The notes under the pieces: model-generated
Told to the model about the DNA's origin: nothing
Databases searched by the model: none
Seen by the model: the letters and a program-made list of their open reading frames with translations, nothing else
Source of the DNA: Setomelanomma holmii
Taxonomy: Eukaryota; Ascomycota; Dothideomycetes; Pleosporales; Phaeosphaeriaceae
Length of the DNA stretch: 64,000 bases
Direction: 5' to 3'
Assembly: GCA_010015745.1 (NCBI GenBank)
Contig: ML978156.1
Location: 541,635-605,634, forward strand
Position numbers and translations under genes: made by a program
Part shown: positions 21,279 through 31,145 of the stretch, one piece after another
How positions within the stretch are numbered: position 1 is the first letter of the stretch
Layout of the letters: each line of letters starts with the position of its first letter

Positions 21279-23512
21279 TCAACGCACCACCACCTCGTCA
21301 CCCTTCCCCAACCTCTTCCGTGCCTCCGTATACTTTTCCAAGCCGACATGCGCGTTGATCCAGTTCAACACAACCTCGTGCCACATAAGCCCGTTCTCAT
21401 GCTTCAACACCCAATGATTCTCATCCGGGAACGTCAAAAACTGACTCTCCACACCCCGACTCTGCAGCACGTTAAACGCCGCCAGGCCCTCGCTAATCGT
21501 CAGCCTATAATCCAACTCGCTATGGATGATCAGATGCGGCGTGTCCCAGTTCGCAGTGAAACGACTGGGATCCCACTTCGCCCACGCATCAGGCTTGTCC
21601 CACAGTTTGCCCGTGAGATCGTGGAATGGAAAGTACAGTTCTTCAGATGCCATTTGGCCCGACATGCTGAATACGCCGTCGTGAGTGACAAGCGCTTTGA
21701 ATGCGCGACCGAGTGGGTGGCCTTGGATCCAGTTCATCATGTATCCGCCGTAACTCGCGCCTAGCGCAACGGCCCTGGTCGTGTCCACGTATTTGAGGTT
21801 ACCCTTGATCCAGTCAAAGCCCAGTGCAATATCCTGGTACGGTAGTCCGCCCCACTGCCCCTGGATCGCGTCGGTGAAGTCCTGCCCGTACGATGTCGAG
21901 CCAGTTGGGTTAGGCAGGATGACGACATAGCCTTGCTCCGCGAAGATGGCGGGATTCCAGCGCGTGGACCAGCCGTCTGTCCATGCGCCTTGGGGTCCGC
22001 CGTGGATGAGGTATGCGAGCGGGTATGTCTTGTTTGAGTCGAAGCTGCTTGGTTTCAGGACCCATGCGTGGACGGAGGTGCTTTTTGCTGCGCCCGGAAA
22101 ATGTATTTCAGAGATTTGGTGGCGCGAGAGCCCGAACATGGAGCCAGAGCGGGTGGCGGAGGAAATGAGTTTTGTGGTTGGGTGGTCAGAAAAAGGGTCG
22201 AGTGTGAAGGTGCAGTTGTGGCCTTGCGTGCTGAGTGGGACGACCGAATAGAGGCTGTTTTCGATCAAAGAGGTGGAGGTCAGGAAGATGTCACCAGAGG
22301 ACAGCACAGAGGCTGCACCAATGGTTCCACCTTTGACAAGAAGTGATGGCAAGGGCGAGTCTGCGTCTTTGGATGTAGGCGGACCAGCGACGAAAAGAGA
22401 TCCGCGGCCATGCTCTTCAGCGAGGAAATAGAGATGCCAGTCATCAGGACTCCAGGCAATGGATTGTGGAGAGCGATCCCATTTTCCCTTCCCATCTTCA
22501 CTTGAGTACAGAGGAGTCAGCTCTGACGGTTTGGTGTAGTCGTGCAAAATGAAAGGCTGATTCTTGTCCGATTCATATCCGTCGGTCTTCATTGACAGAA
22601 ATACAATCATCTTGCCAGAGTTGGACCACACTGGGCTCGTGCTTGCGCCTTCAAAGCCGTCAATGGTGACTTTCTCAATCTTCGGAAACTCTTCATAGAA
22701 CAGATTGTGCCAAAACCCTTGCTTCGCGACTACATAAGTGTTCGTCTTTGTGTGTGTGGCAGGATTGAGATCTGGATCCTTCGAAGTAAAGACCAGCCCA
22801 TATCTTGAGATATCGAAGTGATCCTTGCCGCCAAATGGTTCGATTGGGCTCGAAAACTTCGTTCCCTCTAGCGCATTCTTCAAACCAATGAACTCAAATT
22901 TGCCGTCGTCTTTCTTGTGTAGCTTTGCGAGGAATAACGAGTTGCGATTCTCGTCAGTGTAATGATCCCAGTGGCGTACGAAGCCCGATGTGTAGAGTTT
23001 GCCAGTTGAGTGAGGCTTGTTGACCTTTTCCGGATTTAGCAACGAGCCATCAGGCTTCGCCTTACCAGAGACGGCGAAACCATACCATCCAGCACCAAGA
23101 TCCTTGACCTTGAGATCGCCGACAGGACCGTCAATAGTACCCGCTATGTGCTTGCTGACTGGACATTAGTCTGACATCCTGACGTAAGACTTGCCCTGAC
23201 ATACCTTTTCTCAAAGCTTTCCGGGTTTCCTACTATAATGCTCGTCGTCCCGTCATCTTCTGGCTTCAAATAGATAATCGTCTCGTCATCGATCCAGTTT
23301 GCTTCACTCGCAGCCTTGTCATCTGTGATCAGGCTAGTCTACTGGCTCTCAACATCCAGGATACGGATTTCTGAGTTCTTTGCATGCTCCGCGAAGCTGT
23401 ACGTCGAGACGCTGTAGAGAACCTTGGATGCGTCGGAGTTCGGTAGGCCCTTAGAGCGTCGAGGCGCCTCAAGGAGGACCTCAGGTGTGAATTTTGCGGC
23501 TCTGATCGTCAT
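21279..23512 (-). CDS. dipeptidyl-peptidase 5 (S9 family) with an in-frame stop in exon 1
   Basis: Exons 23512-23205 and 23154-21279 (50-nt GTATGT...CAG intron) would encode 727 codons starting MTIRAAKFTPEVLL. A seven-bladed propeller region is followed by the alpha/beta-hydrolase domain. The catalytic triad is visible: Ser in GASYGGYMMNW, Asp in HSELDYRL, His in DENHWVLKHENG. Family role: release of X-Ala/dipeptides from protein N-termini, usually secreted. Codon 58 (23341-23339) is TAG, in ...LDVESQ*TSLITDD, where relatives have a coding residue; everything after it is intact. A 42-nt GT-AG segment spanning the stop could be spliced in frame, but it would delete a conserved strand. Recent pseudogene, assembly error and unusual splicing all remain possible. 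The secreted first exon was not found. Confidence 0.75.
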
Positions 23513-24305
23513 CACGACTGCAAGGACGAAGGTATGGAGGCGCAGCCTAGGTATTGTCAGCACGTCCGGTTAATGTGATTATACGGATCCTGAAATATGA
23601 CGAAGAAGAGTCCGACGAGAAACGTTGTCAAAACGCAACCTCCTATCCGGAAAGTAAAAGCGTGGTTCAACGAGAGCTTGGTTGGAATCCTGGTGTGAAC
23701 AGGATGTCAAGTAGATGTGCAGTGCGTTGCCATGCTGCGACGGAAAGAAGCGTACATCTTTTGGTCAAGCGAACAGGCCTTCGCTAATGTCTCAAAAGAT
23801 CAAAGATGAAAGTCATAACATTCTCCAGAAGCAGCATCCATCTCTTAAATGCAATTCAGACAATGACTGCCATTCTACTCATGGAGAGCAGGAGTATCTG
23901 CCCATAACAACTTAAAGAATGCATTATCAACTTACTACAATGTGGCGTTATCGTGACAGAAGAGACGCTGTTGTGAAAGAGAGGCGCTCTTAGCTCAAGA
24001 CGCAAGCTATTGAACAGGAGTGTTAGACAGGAACACCACGATGTCGAAGGGGCGAGGTGTGACCATATAAACTAGATCGGATGTGGTTGGGAAACCCCAC
24101 CTCTCACGCAATTGCCAGCCACCTCTACCCCGCTATTTTCGTCACACGTTTGCGCCATGCTTGATGTGACAAATAGCTCACAAAGTGTGCTGCACAGCGT
24201 GGTAGCTTGTACAGCGCCACCAGAGCACTGCTGGGCCACTTCACGGAATACTATATAATACAACTAATTTTCAAAATTTCCAAAATTCAGTCCAGGGACT
24301 TCCAA
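23513..24305. other. intergenic, 793 bp
   Basis: Between the DPP5 and tRNA genes. The frame upstream of the DPP5 ATG encodes a hydrophobic stretch (LHTFVLAVVM) that could belong to a signal-peptide exon. No other gene seen. Confidence 0.4.
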
Positions 24306-24333
24306 AGTCCTGTGGCGCAGTGGTAGCGCGCCG

Positions 24334-24386
24334 GTAAGCGAACTTTGCCCACGTGATTATCACCACTCATGCTAATAATCACTCAG
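24334..24386 (+). other. 53-nt GT-AG intron in the tRNA anticodon stem (between positions 29 and 30)
   Basis: Starts GTAAGC, carries CTAAT at 24372-24376 and ends CTCAG. Length, donor, branch site and branch-to-AG distance (~11 nt) match mRNA introns of this window; TVP23 and the precursor gene at 55 kb also use GTAAGC donors. Confidence 0.8.
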
Positions 24387-24394
24387 TTCTTATA

Positions 24395-24430
24395 AGTTTC
24401 GTCAGACACTTATGACTCTATTTCCGAGTA
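24395..24430 (+). other. canonical tRNA intron (after position 37)
   Basis: 36 nt at the standard 37/38 site. The intron segment ACTTAT (24408-24413) can pair with ATAAGT (24392-24397), which covers anticodon positions 35-36. This is the anticodon-intron helix expected of endonuclease-type tRNA introns. Confidence 0.75.
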
Positions 24431-24451
24431 ATGCGGATGCCGTGGGTTCGA

Positions 24452-24504
24452 GTACGTTGCCTGCCACATCTAATGTCCTTCTTCCTTATCCTAATATCCT
24501 GTAG
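24452..24504 (+). other. 53-nt GT-AG intron in the tRNA T loop (between positions 58 and 59)
   Basis: Starts GTACGT, carries CTAAT at 24491-24495 and ends CTGTAG. Boundaries are unambiguous. GTACGT is also the donor in the mL53, RRM-protein and first UstYa-like genes of this window. Confidence 0.85.
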
Positions 24505-24519
24505 ACCCCACCAGGACTA

Positions 24520-25052
24520 TGTCTCCACGTCTTCGGACAATGCCTTTTTGGCCTCAATTTTGCTTCGCACTTTCATGAGCCATCAATACATGTTAGTCTG
24601 AGGGTGAGGTAAAGTGCACTTTTGTAGTGCATTTTGTTTTTTCTACATTTCGGTTATCTGATGGGCAAAAGAATGATATGCACTCAGAGGCATACGAGCT
24701 CGATGGAGAAGATTATTTTGATTAAACACACCTAAACAGATACCTCACCCCTCCGCCTATATCATTTCGCCCTTACATATCCCATGACCTGTCTTCGCTT
24801 GCTAGCTTGCCTCTCACGTAGCAAAAAAAAGCTGCGGATAAGCGAACAGTCTAACTCCAGCAACAGAACCAGCGACAGCGCGACAGAACGTGCTTACAAT
24901 TTCTTGAACGATTTTAAGACGTATAGTATCTCCTGAAGTAGTCCAGAGCATTCACAGAGGATCACCCTAGCCAGTTATTGTCCTAAACGTGATCTGTTTC
25001 GCTCGAGGGCTGTGGCCTCAACCGCGGCTTAACCTACTACGTAAGAGCTTGC
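24520..25052. other. intergenic, 533 bp
   Basis: 3' flank of the tRNA gene and of the hydrolase gene. No clean T-run terminator directly after the tRNA: 24520-24545 has no T4 run. Nothing else seen. Confidence 0.45.
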
Positions 25053-25928
25053 TCAAATACCATGCCTCTTGAGGAACTGGACCATAAGCGTTCCGATTTC
25101 CACCGCATGAGTCTCACCCGCGAAGTGTGCCGCATCCAGCAAATGCACCTCCGCCTTGGGCAAATCCTTCTTGAAAGCATCCGCACCAGGCGCAACGAAG
25201 ATCGGGTCGTTCTTGCCCCAGACCGCTAGAAGCGGGACCTGACTCTTCCTCATCCATTCCTGCCAGCTCGGATATTTGGGTACGTTGGTACGGTAGTCGT
25301 AGAAGATGTCGACCTGAATTTCTTTGTTGCCTGGACGATCCAAAAGGTACTGGTCGAGCGAGTAAGACTCTGGGGCCACTGCGCTAGAATCTACAGTGCC
25401 ACCAAAGTACTGGCTCTTCGTGCCTTCGAGCTCAAGGAAAGGGCGGAGAGCATCGCGAGCAGAAGCGGAGTTGTTGCTCTCCCAAAGCGTCTTGATCGGA
25501 TCCCAGAAGGCGCCTAGCCCTTCCACGTAGGCATTTCCGTTCTGACTGATGATTGCTTGGATGCGCTCCGGGTGCTTGAGCGCGATGCGGAAGCCAGTGG
25601 GCGCACCGTAGTCGAAGACATAGATGCTGTACTTCTCAGGTGGGTTCGGGATCTCGGAAAGGAAGGTGTCGATAGTGCTAGCGATGTTGTCGAAGGTGTA
25701 GGTGTAGTTGTCAGGGACACCTGTGAATCCAAAGGCTGGGAGATCAGGCGCAATGACACGGTAATGGGGAGACAAGACGGGAATTAGGTTGCGATACTGG
25801 TGGGAAGAAGACGGGTAGCCATGGAGAAGCAAGACGGTAGGAGATGTGGCAAGCCCAGCTTCACGATAGAAGACATTCTCGCCGGAGCTGAGGGTAAGAT
25901 ATTTGGTCAGTGTCGTAAGGAAGGCCAT
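25053..25928 (-). CDS. alpha/beta hydrolase, epoxide hydrolase/haloalkane dehalogenase type
   Basis: Intact single exon, 291 residues, ATG at 25928. Motifs in order: oxyanion turn VLLLHGYPSSSHQYR (residues ~33-46), APDLPAFGFT (~60-69), and an aspartate nucleophile in SIYVFDYGAPTG (D106) in place of the usual Ser, which places it in the dehalogenase/epoxide hydrolase branch. The acid is Asp in WGKNDPIFV (D241) and the base is His in LLDAAHFAGETH (H268). A cap domain lies at ~135-225. No signal peptide, so cytosolic. Family reactions go through an ester intermediate on the Asp; substrate unknown. Flanks give no functional context. Confidence 0.88.
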   Translation of the reverse strand: MAFLTTLTKYLTLSSGENVFYREAGLATSPTVLLLHGYPSSSHQYRNLIPVLSPHYRVIAPDLPAFGFTGVPDNYTYTFDNIASTIDTFLSEIPNPPEKYSIYVFDYGAPTGFRIALKHPERIQAIISQNGNAYVEGLGAFWDPIKTLWESNNSASARDALRPFLELEGTKSQYFGGTVDSSAVAPESYSLDQYLLDRPGNKEIQVDIFYDYRTNVPKYPSWQEWMRKSQVPLLAVWGKNDPIFVAPGADAFKKDLPKAEVHLLDAAHFAGETHAVEIGTLMVQFLKRHGI

Positions 25929-26982
25929 CGTATCTTAGAATCTCGTTCTGAGTTGTGTAAATTGATTGATTTTGAGAATTCGAGAGATTGATGAAGTTAT
26001 GAGTGATGATAGTCAGGTTGATGATTCTTGCTTCCTGGTGATCCCAGCGCGACTTTATACTTCACCATCCTCATACTACACCGTTCATTCCAAATGCGCG
26101 AGCCTCGACTGACAGCCGTTCTAGCTATTCGAAATGGTGTTGATGCCGTTCGTCGGTCTGTAATTGCTGACAGAACACCGCGCCATGACGCAGAATATGA
26201 CTCTCCAATGTCCTCTATGGCGTGCTCTTCGAGCAGTCGTCGCTACGTTACCAAATTGGAACATCGCAGAATCAGTGGTTCGGTGGCATGTGTTCAGCAT
26301 CGCCATAGGCCAATGCGGGCTCTGCTTACAATTACTCACCCTCTGCCTTGTATGCACTGCTTACATTGCTGAGGTGGAGATGTCCGCGGCCGTGACTTGG
26401 CGTGCATTTGACCTCCCATCACAAAGGATCTGGGACCAGGACCAAGGCATTCGGCAGCGGAGCGGCAACTTCATGGCTTTGGTGCCGATTGATGCTTCTC
26501 CGCGTGAGCCTTCAGTAATCTTCGTCGGCGGAGATGGCAGAGCTGAGGAAGTAGAATCGGTCGATAATGCGAGTAGGCATTTCAACGTGGTCGCGCATGT
26601 GATGTAGGTGACACCAGTGCGCTCTCAGCTCAAACGCCTTCGACACATCAGAAGTGTGTACCTGCTCAAGTCTCTGCCTATGTGGAAGCCTGACTATCTC
26701 CGGCGTATTTTGTGAGAGACAAAGTCCAGAGACAAAAGTATCTGGAGTTATACAGGGGTCTGCAAACCGTGTGCTTTCGCGATAGGTTTTCATAAGCGTC
26801 GCGTACGAAATTTTGCACGACCTATCGGTGGTACTTGTGGTGTTTGCAAAAGGCTGGTCCCACCAGGGGTAGCTGCGCTGGGCGGGCGCTAGCGCGGGCG
26901 GTGGCAGAAAAAGTCGCGGGCGTCCATAACTTTGGCAACTTTCGTCGCAAAGCTCAACACCCGCATATTCAGAAGAGCGAAA
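25929..26982. other. divergent intergenic region, ~1.05 kb
   Basis: Separates the hydrolase (minus) from KRE33 (plus). Open frames of 70-167 codons on both strands lack domain features and overlap each other; none accepted. Confidence 0.5.
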
Positions 26983-29900
26983 ATGCCCAAAAAGGCCATG
27001 TATGTGTCGGCGCATACTTTGTGAGTCTTCATGAAGCTAATGAAGGCACAGAGACTCCCGAATACCGGCGCTGATACGAAATGGCGCGCAAGAGAAGAAA
27101 CGAAGCTTCTTCGTGGTGGTTGGTGACCGACAGAAGGATGTTATAGTCAACCTCTACCATATCCTTCTCAATGTCGACGTGAAGCTGAACAAATCGGTGC
27201 TCTGGGCATACAAGAACAAACTACTGGGCTTCTCGAGTCACCGGAAGAAGCGCGAAAAGAAGATGAAGAGCGAAATCAAGCGAGGCATCCGCGATATCGA
27301 CACTGAAGACCCTTTCGAGCTATTCGTCTCAACCCAGAACATTCGATATGTATACTACAAGGAGACGGACAAGATATTGGGTAACACATATGGCATGTGC
27401 ATCCTCCAGGACTTCGAGGCTCTTACACCGAACTTGCTCGCGCGAACGATCGAGACGGTCGAGGGTGGTGGTCTGGTGATTCTGCTGCTAAAAGGCATGA
27501 GCAGTCTGAAACAACTATACACCCTTTCTATGGATATCCACTCAAGATACCGGACGGAGGCACACAGCGACGTCGTAGCGCGCTTCAATGAGCGATTCAT
27601 CTTGTCGCTTGGAAAGTGCGATAGCTGCTTGGTAGTAGACGACGAGCTCAATGTGCTCCCAATATCGGGTGGGAAGCATGTCAAGCAGTTACCACCACCA
27701 GACCCAGAGCTAGAAGGGAAGACACCCAAGGCGAAAGAGCTAGCAGAGATCAAGGAAATGCTGGCAGACACACCTCCCACGGGCGACTTAGTCAAGCTTG
27801 CGAAGACTGTAGATCAAGCGAAAGCGCTCCTCACGTTTGTCGACGCGATCACAGAAAAGACACTACGAAGTACGGTGACATTGACAGCGGCTCGTGGACG
27901 AGGAAAGTCAGCAGCGCTCGGCGTAGCGGTAGCTGCTGCAGTCGCGCACGGCTACAGCAACATCTTCATCACTTCGCCCAGTCCGGAGAATCTGAAAACT
28001 TTGTTTGAGTTTGTACTGAAGGGATTCGATGCACTAGGCTACATGGACCACCAGGACTACACCATCCAGCAGTCACAAAATCCCGATATGGCCAAGGTCA
28101 TCGTAAGCATTCACCTACACCGACAACACCGACAAACGATCCAATACATCAAGCCAGAAGACGCGCACACACTGGGTCAGGCAGAACTGTTGGTTATTGA
28201 TGAGGCTGCTGCAATACCCCTGCCGTTGGTGCGGAAGCTGCTAGGTCCATACTTGGTGTTCATGGCATCGACCATCAACGGTTACGAGGGCACTGGACGA
28301 TCTCTGTCGTTGAAGCTCATCCAGCAGCTTCGCGACCAATCAAGAGGCGGCAAGACCAATGGCGCGGCCAAGGTCATCGATCGCTCGACAGGCAAAGAGG
28401 CAAGAGATGGTGCAGAGCATGCGATGGCTGCGCGGTCGCTTCGTGAGATCACACTATCAGAACCGATACGATACGCACAAGGTGATTCTGTCGAGCGATG
28501 GATGAACGACTTGCTCTGCCTCGATGCAACCCTACCGAAGTCAAAGATGAACACCCACGGCATCCCACATCCTAGCGAATGTCAGCTATTGCATGTGAAT
28601 CGCGATACCTTGTTCTCTTTCAACCCAGCCGCCGAAAAGTTCCTACAGAAAATGATGGCCCTTTACGTTGCTAGTCACTACAAGAATACCCCGAACGATC
28701 TTCAGCTAATGTCGGACGCACCGGCTCACCAATTGTTCGTCCTGGTGGCGCCACCAGAGGAAAACAAATTACCCGAACCCCTGTGCGTGATTCAAGTCGC
28801 GCTCGAAGGCCAAATAAGCAGGGAGAGCGTCTTGAACAGTCTCAGCCGCGGACAACGTGCCGGTGGTGATCTAATACCCTGGATCGTGTCGCAACAATTT
28901 CAGGATGAAAATTTTGCCAGTCTATCTGGTGCTCGCGTGGTGCGAATCGCGACGAACCCAGACTACACAAGTATGGGCTACGGGAGTCGCGCACTTGAGC
29001 TTCTTGTTGACTTTTATGATGGCAAGCTTGCAAGCTTGTCCGAGAAGGAGCCACAGCCTGTCGAGGAGATGCGACGAGTTACAGATGACGATCTCGAGAA
29101 TGCATCGCTATTGCAGGACAACGTCAAAGTCAGAGAAGGGACAGAGATGCCGCCACTATTCTCCCGACTGCCGGAGCTCAAGGCACCACAATTGGACTAT
29201 GTCGGCGTCTCTTTCGGATTGACTCAACAACTACACAAGTTCTGGAAACGGAAATCATTCGTACCTGTATACCTACGGCAGACACCCAACGACCTCACCG
29301 GAGAGCACACGTGCATCATGCTGCGATCACTCGAGACGACTTCATCAGACGGAAGTTGGGTAGCTGCTTTCGCCAATGACTTCCAGAAGCGATTTCTTTC
29401 CCTCTTGTCGTACCATTTCCGAACCTTCCCTTCCGTCACATCACTTTCGATAGAAGAGTCTGCATCAGCTGGCTCGAGGTTGGACTCTGATCTCTCAGCA
29501 AAGCCAATCACGAAAGCAGAACTTGACGCACAATTCTCGCCCTTCGATCTCAAGCGACTGGACTCGTATGCGAACAACATGCTTGACTACCACGTCATAC
29601 TTGACCTGCTGCCTCCGATTGCGCACCTCTACTTCTCAGGAAGGCTCAAGAGCACAGTCACACTGAGCGGCGTTCAGCGCGCACTCCTCCTTGCTATTGG
29701 GCTTCAACGTAAAGAGTTTTCAGAGGTTGAGAAGGAGCTCAATCTCAGTTCAAGCCAACTGATGGCCATGTTCGTCAAGGTCGTCCGCAAGGTTGCGACA
29801 GCTTCCAGAGGTATACTCGAAAATGCAGTCGAGGAGACGATGCCCGAGGCTCATGAAGTCGAAGAAAATGGCATCGATGGCGAGGATGAGGATCTCGCTG

Positions 29901-30293
29901 ACCAACGGTTCAAGCCTCTTGCTAAAGATCTGCAAGAAGAGCTAGACGAAGGTGGTGATGAAGCACTCCACGAGGAGCGCGAAAGGGCTAGGGCTATGAT
30001 TGACGCCCTTCCACTGCACAAGTAAGTGCTTCGCTTCTCGTGAATTTCAATCTCGTGCTAACAGTGTCAGGTACGAAATCGGTGCCGGAGCAGACAACTG
30101 GGAAGAAGCCGAACGCACAATCAGCAAAGTAGCCAAAAACGGTGGTGCAAGCAACCTGACCGTCGCCGTCAAGACGGGCGAGAAGAAGAGAAAAGTAGGT
30201 GAGGCCGTCGAGGAGGCCTACAAAGAGGCTGAGAAATTCAAGGAAGGTGCAGGCGGGAAGAAGTCAAAGAAGCACAAGAGCAAGCGCTCATAG
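26983..30293 (+). CDS. KRE33: RNA cytidine acetyltransferase KRE33/NAT10
   Basis: Three exons, 26983-26999, 27052-30021 and 30071-30293, give 1069 residues, the normal family length. The 17-nt first exon encodes MPKKA plus part of Ile; the join IDSRIPALIRNGAQEKKRSF is the conserved start. Domains: DUF1726-like N-terminus; helicase with Walker A TAARGRGKSAALG (~residues 285-297) and Walker B LLVIDEAAAIPLP; GNAT segment around VRIATNPDYTSMGYGSRAL; tRNA-binding C-terminus. Lys-rich tail GGKKSKKHKSKRS is a nucleolar-type signal. Known role: ATP-dependent N4-acetylation of cytidines in 18S rRNA and, with Tan1, in tRNA-Ser/Leu; needed for small-subunit biogenesis in the nucleolus. Confidence 0.97.
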
Positions 30294-30615
30294 CCCCGAA
30301 AAATATTCTGAGGGTAGTCAGGCTCCTGCAAGGGCATTGTGCAAATGGTGTGGCATGGTTCCGGCGTTTTTGGTGCTCAATATCCGGCGGAAAATCCTGA
30401 AATCTGGACGTTTTCATGCATTAAGTTAGTTTAATCATCATGTTTAAGTTACCTGACTTGCACTCACACTAGAACGAGCAAGTGTTTTTCTATTGTGAAG
30501 CTGCATCCTGAAATGTATTCAGATGGTTTTGTACTTGATATATCAACAACACAAAATCGGCTGAGGGTAGACGGGTTTTTGTTACTGCCTCAAAACAGCT
30601 ACCAAGGTATCCAAA
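30294..30615. other. intergenic, 322 bp
   Basis: 3' flank of KRE33; AT-richer than the coding sequence. Nothing else seen. Confidence 0.5.
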
Positions 30616-30834
30616 TCAGTACACTTGCATTAGCCTCCTGACCCACACATAACCTTCCAACAAGACGCACCAAACTACCGCTACGACAAGCATGGACTGC
30701 ACCAGCCACAATGCGAGTAAGGCGTCAGCGACACTGGTCACGACGATGACCGCACCGAGCGCAGGCGAGAGGTATGGGATGGCAGCGCGAATAAGATCCG
30801 AGTATGTCAAGTTCTCGGCTTCTATTATCGGCAT
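30616..30834 (-). CDS. possible small membrane protein
   Basis: 72 codons from ATG 30834 (MPIIEAENLTYSDLIRAAIP); an upstream non-ATG extension of the frame is ignored. Two hydrophobic segments (LSPALGAVIVVTSVADALLAL and LVQSMLVVAVVWCVLLEGYVW) are followed by the basic end VRRLMQVY. I recognise no family. Support is only the coherent hydrophobic pattern and compact length; it may be a chance frame. Confidence 0.3.
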   Translation of the reverse strand: MPIIEAENLTYSDLIRAAIPYLSPALGAVIVVTSVADALLALWLVQSMLVVAVVWCVLLEGYVWVRRLMQVY

Positions 30835-31145
30835 CGTTGCTTTTTTTGTGAAGTGTTTCGCTAAGGAAAGTGAGGAGTGGTGCCTTGAGGTGCGGAGTAG
30901 CAAAAGTCAAGGCGAGAGGGCTCAAAAAAAGACGCAGCAGTCGAAGCCGGGAATGTTCTCGCTCGGAAATGACTTTAAACAACGGTCGAGGGATCTAGGG
31001 GGCTGGTCGTAGACAAAGGCATGAGACTACGTCTCTGTTTGTACCAAAAGTAGTGGTGGATGAACAAAGACTGGACATTTTTGGCGCATGGGTGGGCGAC
31101 AAAGCATAGATCGACTTGGATCATGACTTGGGATATCTTCACTAT
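30835..31145. other. intergenic, 311 bp
   Basis: Nothing recognised. Confidence 0.5.

Larger units (their letters stand above)
24306..24519 (+). tRNA. tRNA-Ile(UAU) split by three introns
   Basis: Exons 24306-24333, 24387-24394, 24431-24451 and 24505-24519 assemble to 72 nt. Acceptor stem AGTCCTG/CAGGACT is fully paired, with discriminator A24519. D stem GCGC/GCGC is fully paired, D loop AGTGGTA. T arm GTGGG-TTCGAAC-CCCAC is fully paired with a perfect T loop. The anticodon loop CTTATAA (24389-24394 plus 24431) reads UAU, and is the loop of known eukaryotic tRNA-Ile(UAU). The anticodon stem has three G-C pairs, a U30-G40 wobble and a U31-U39 mismatch. Variable loop ATGCC. Box A (TGGCGCAGTGG, 24313-24323) is intact. 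Box B is interrupted by the third insertion and becomes GGTTCGAACCC only after its removal. Function, if expressed: decoding AUA. Confidence 0.85.

Noticed and set aside
24306..24460. tRNA interpreted as a decayed tRNA or SINE fragment ending soon after box B
   Set aside because: At first the 3' side did not pair, but the exact partners CCCAC and CAGGACT occur at 24507-24518, past a 53-nt GT-AG insertion, restoring a full cloverleaf.
26164..27015. Open frames of 147 (plus) and 167 (minus) codons upstream of KRE33
   Set aside because: They overlap each other on opposite strands and the minus one runs over the KRE33 first exon and intron; no domain pattern.
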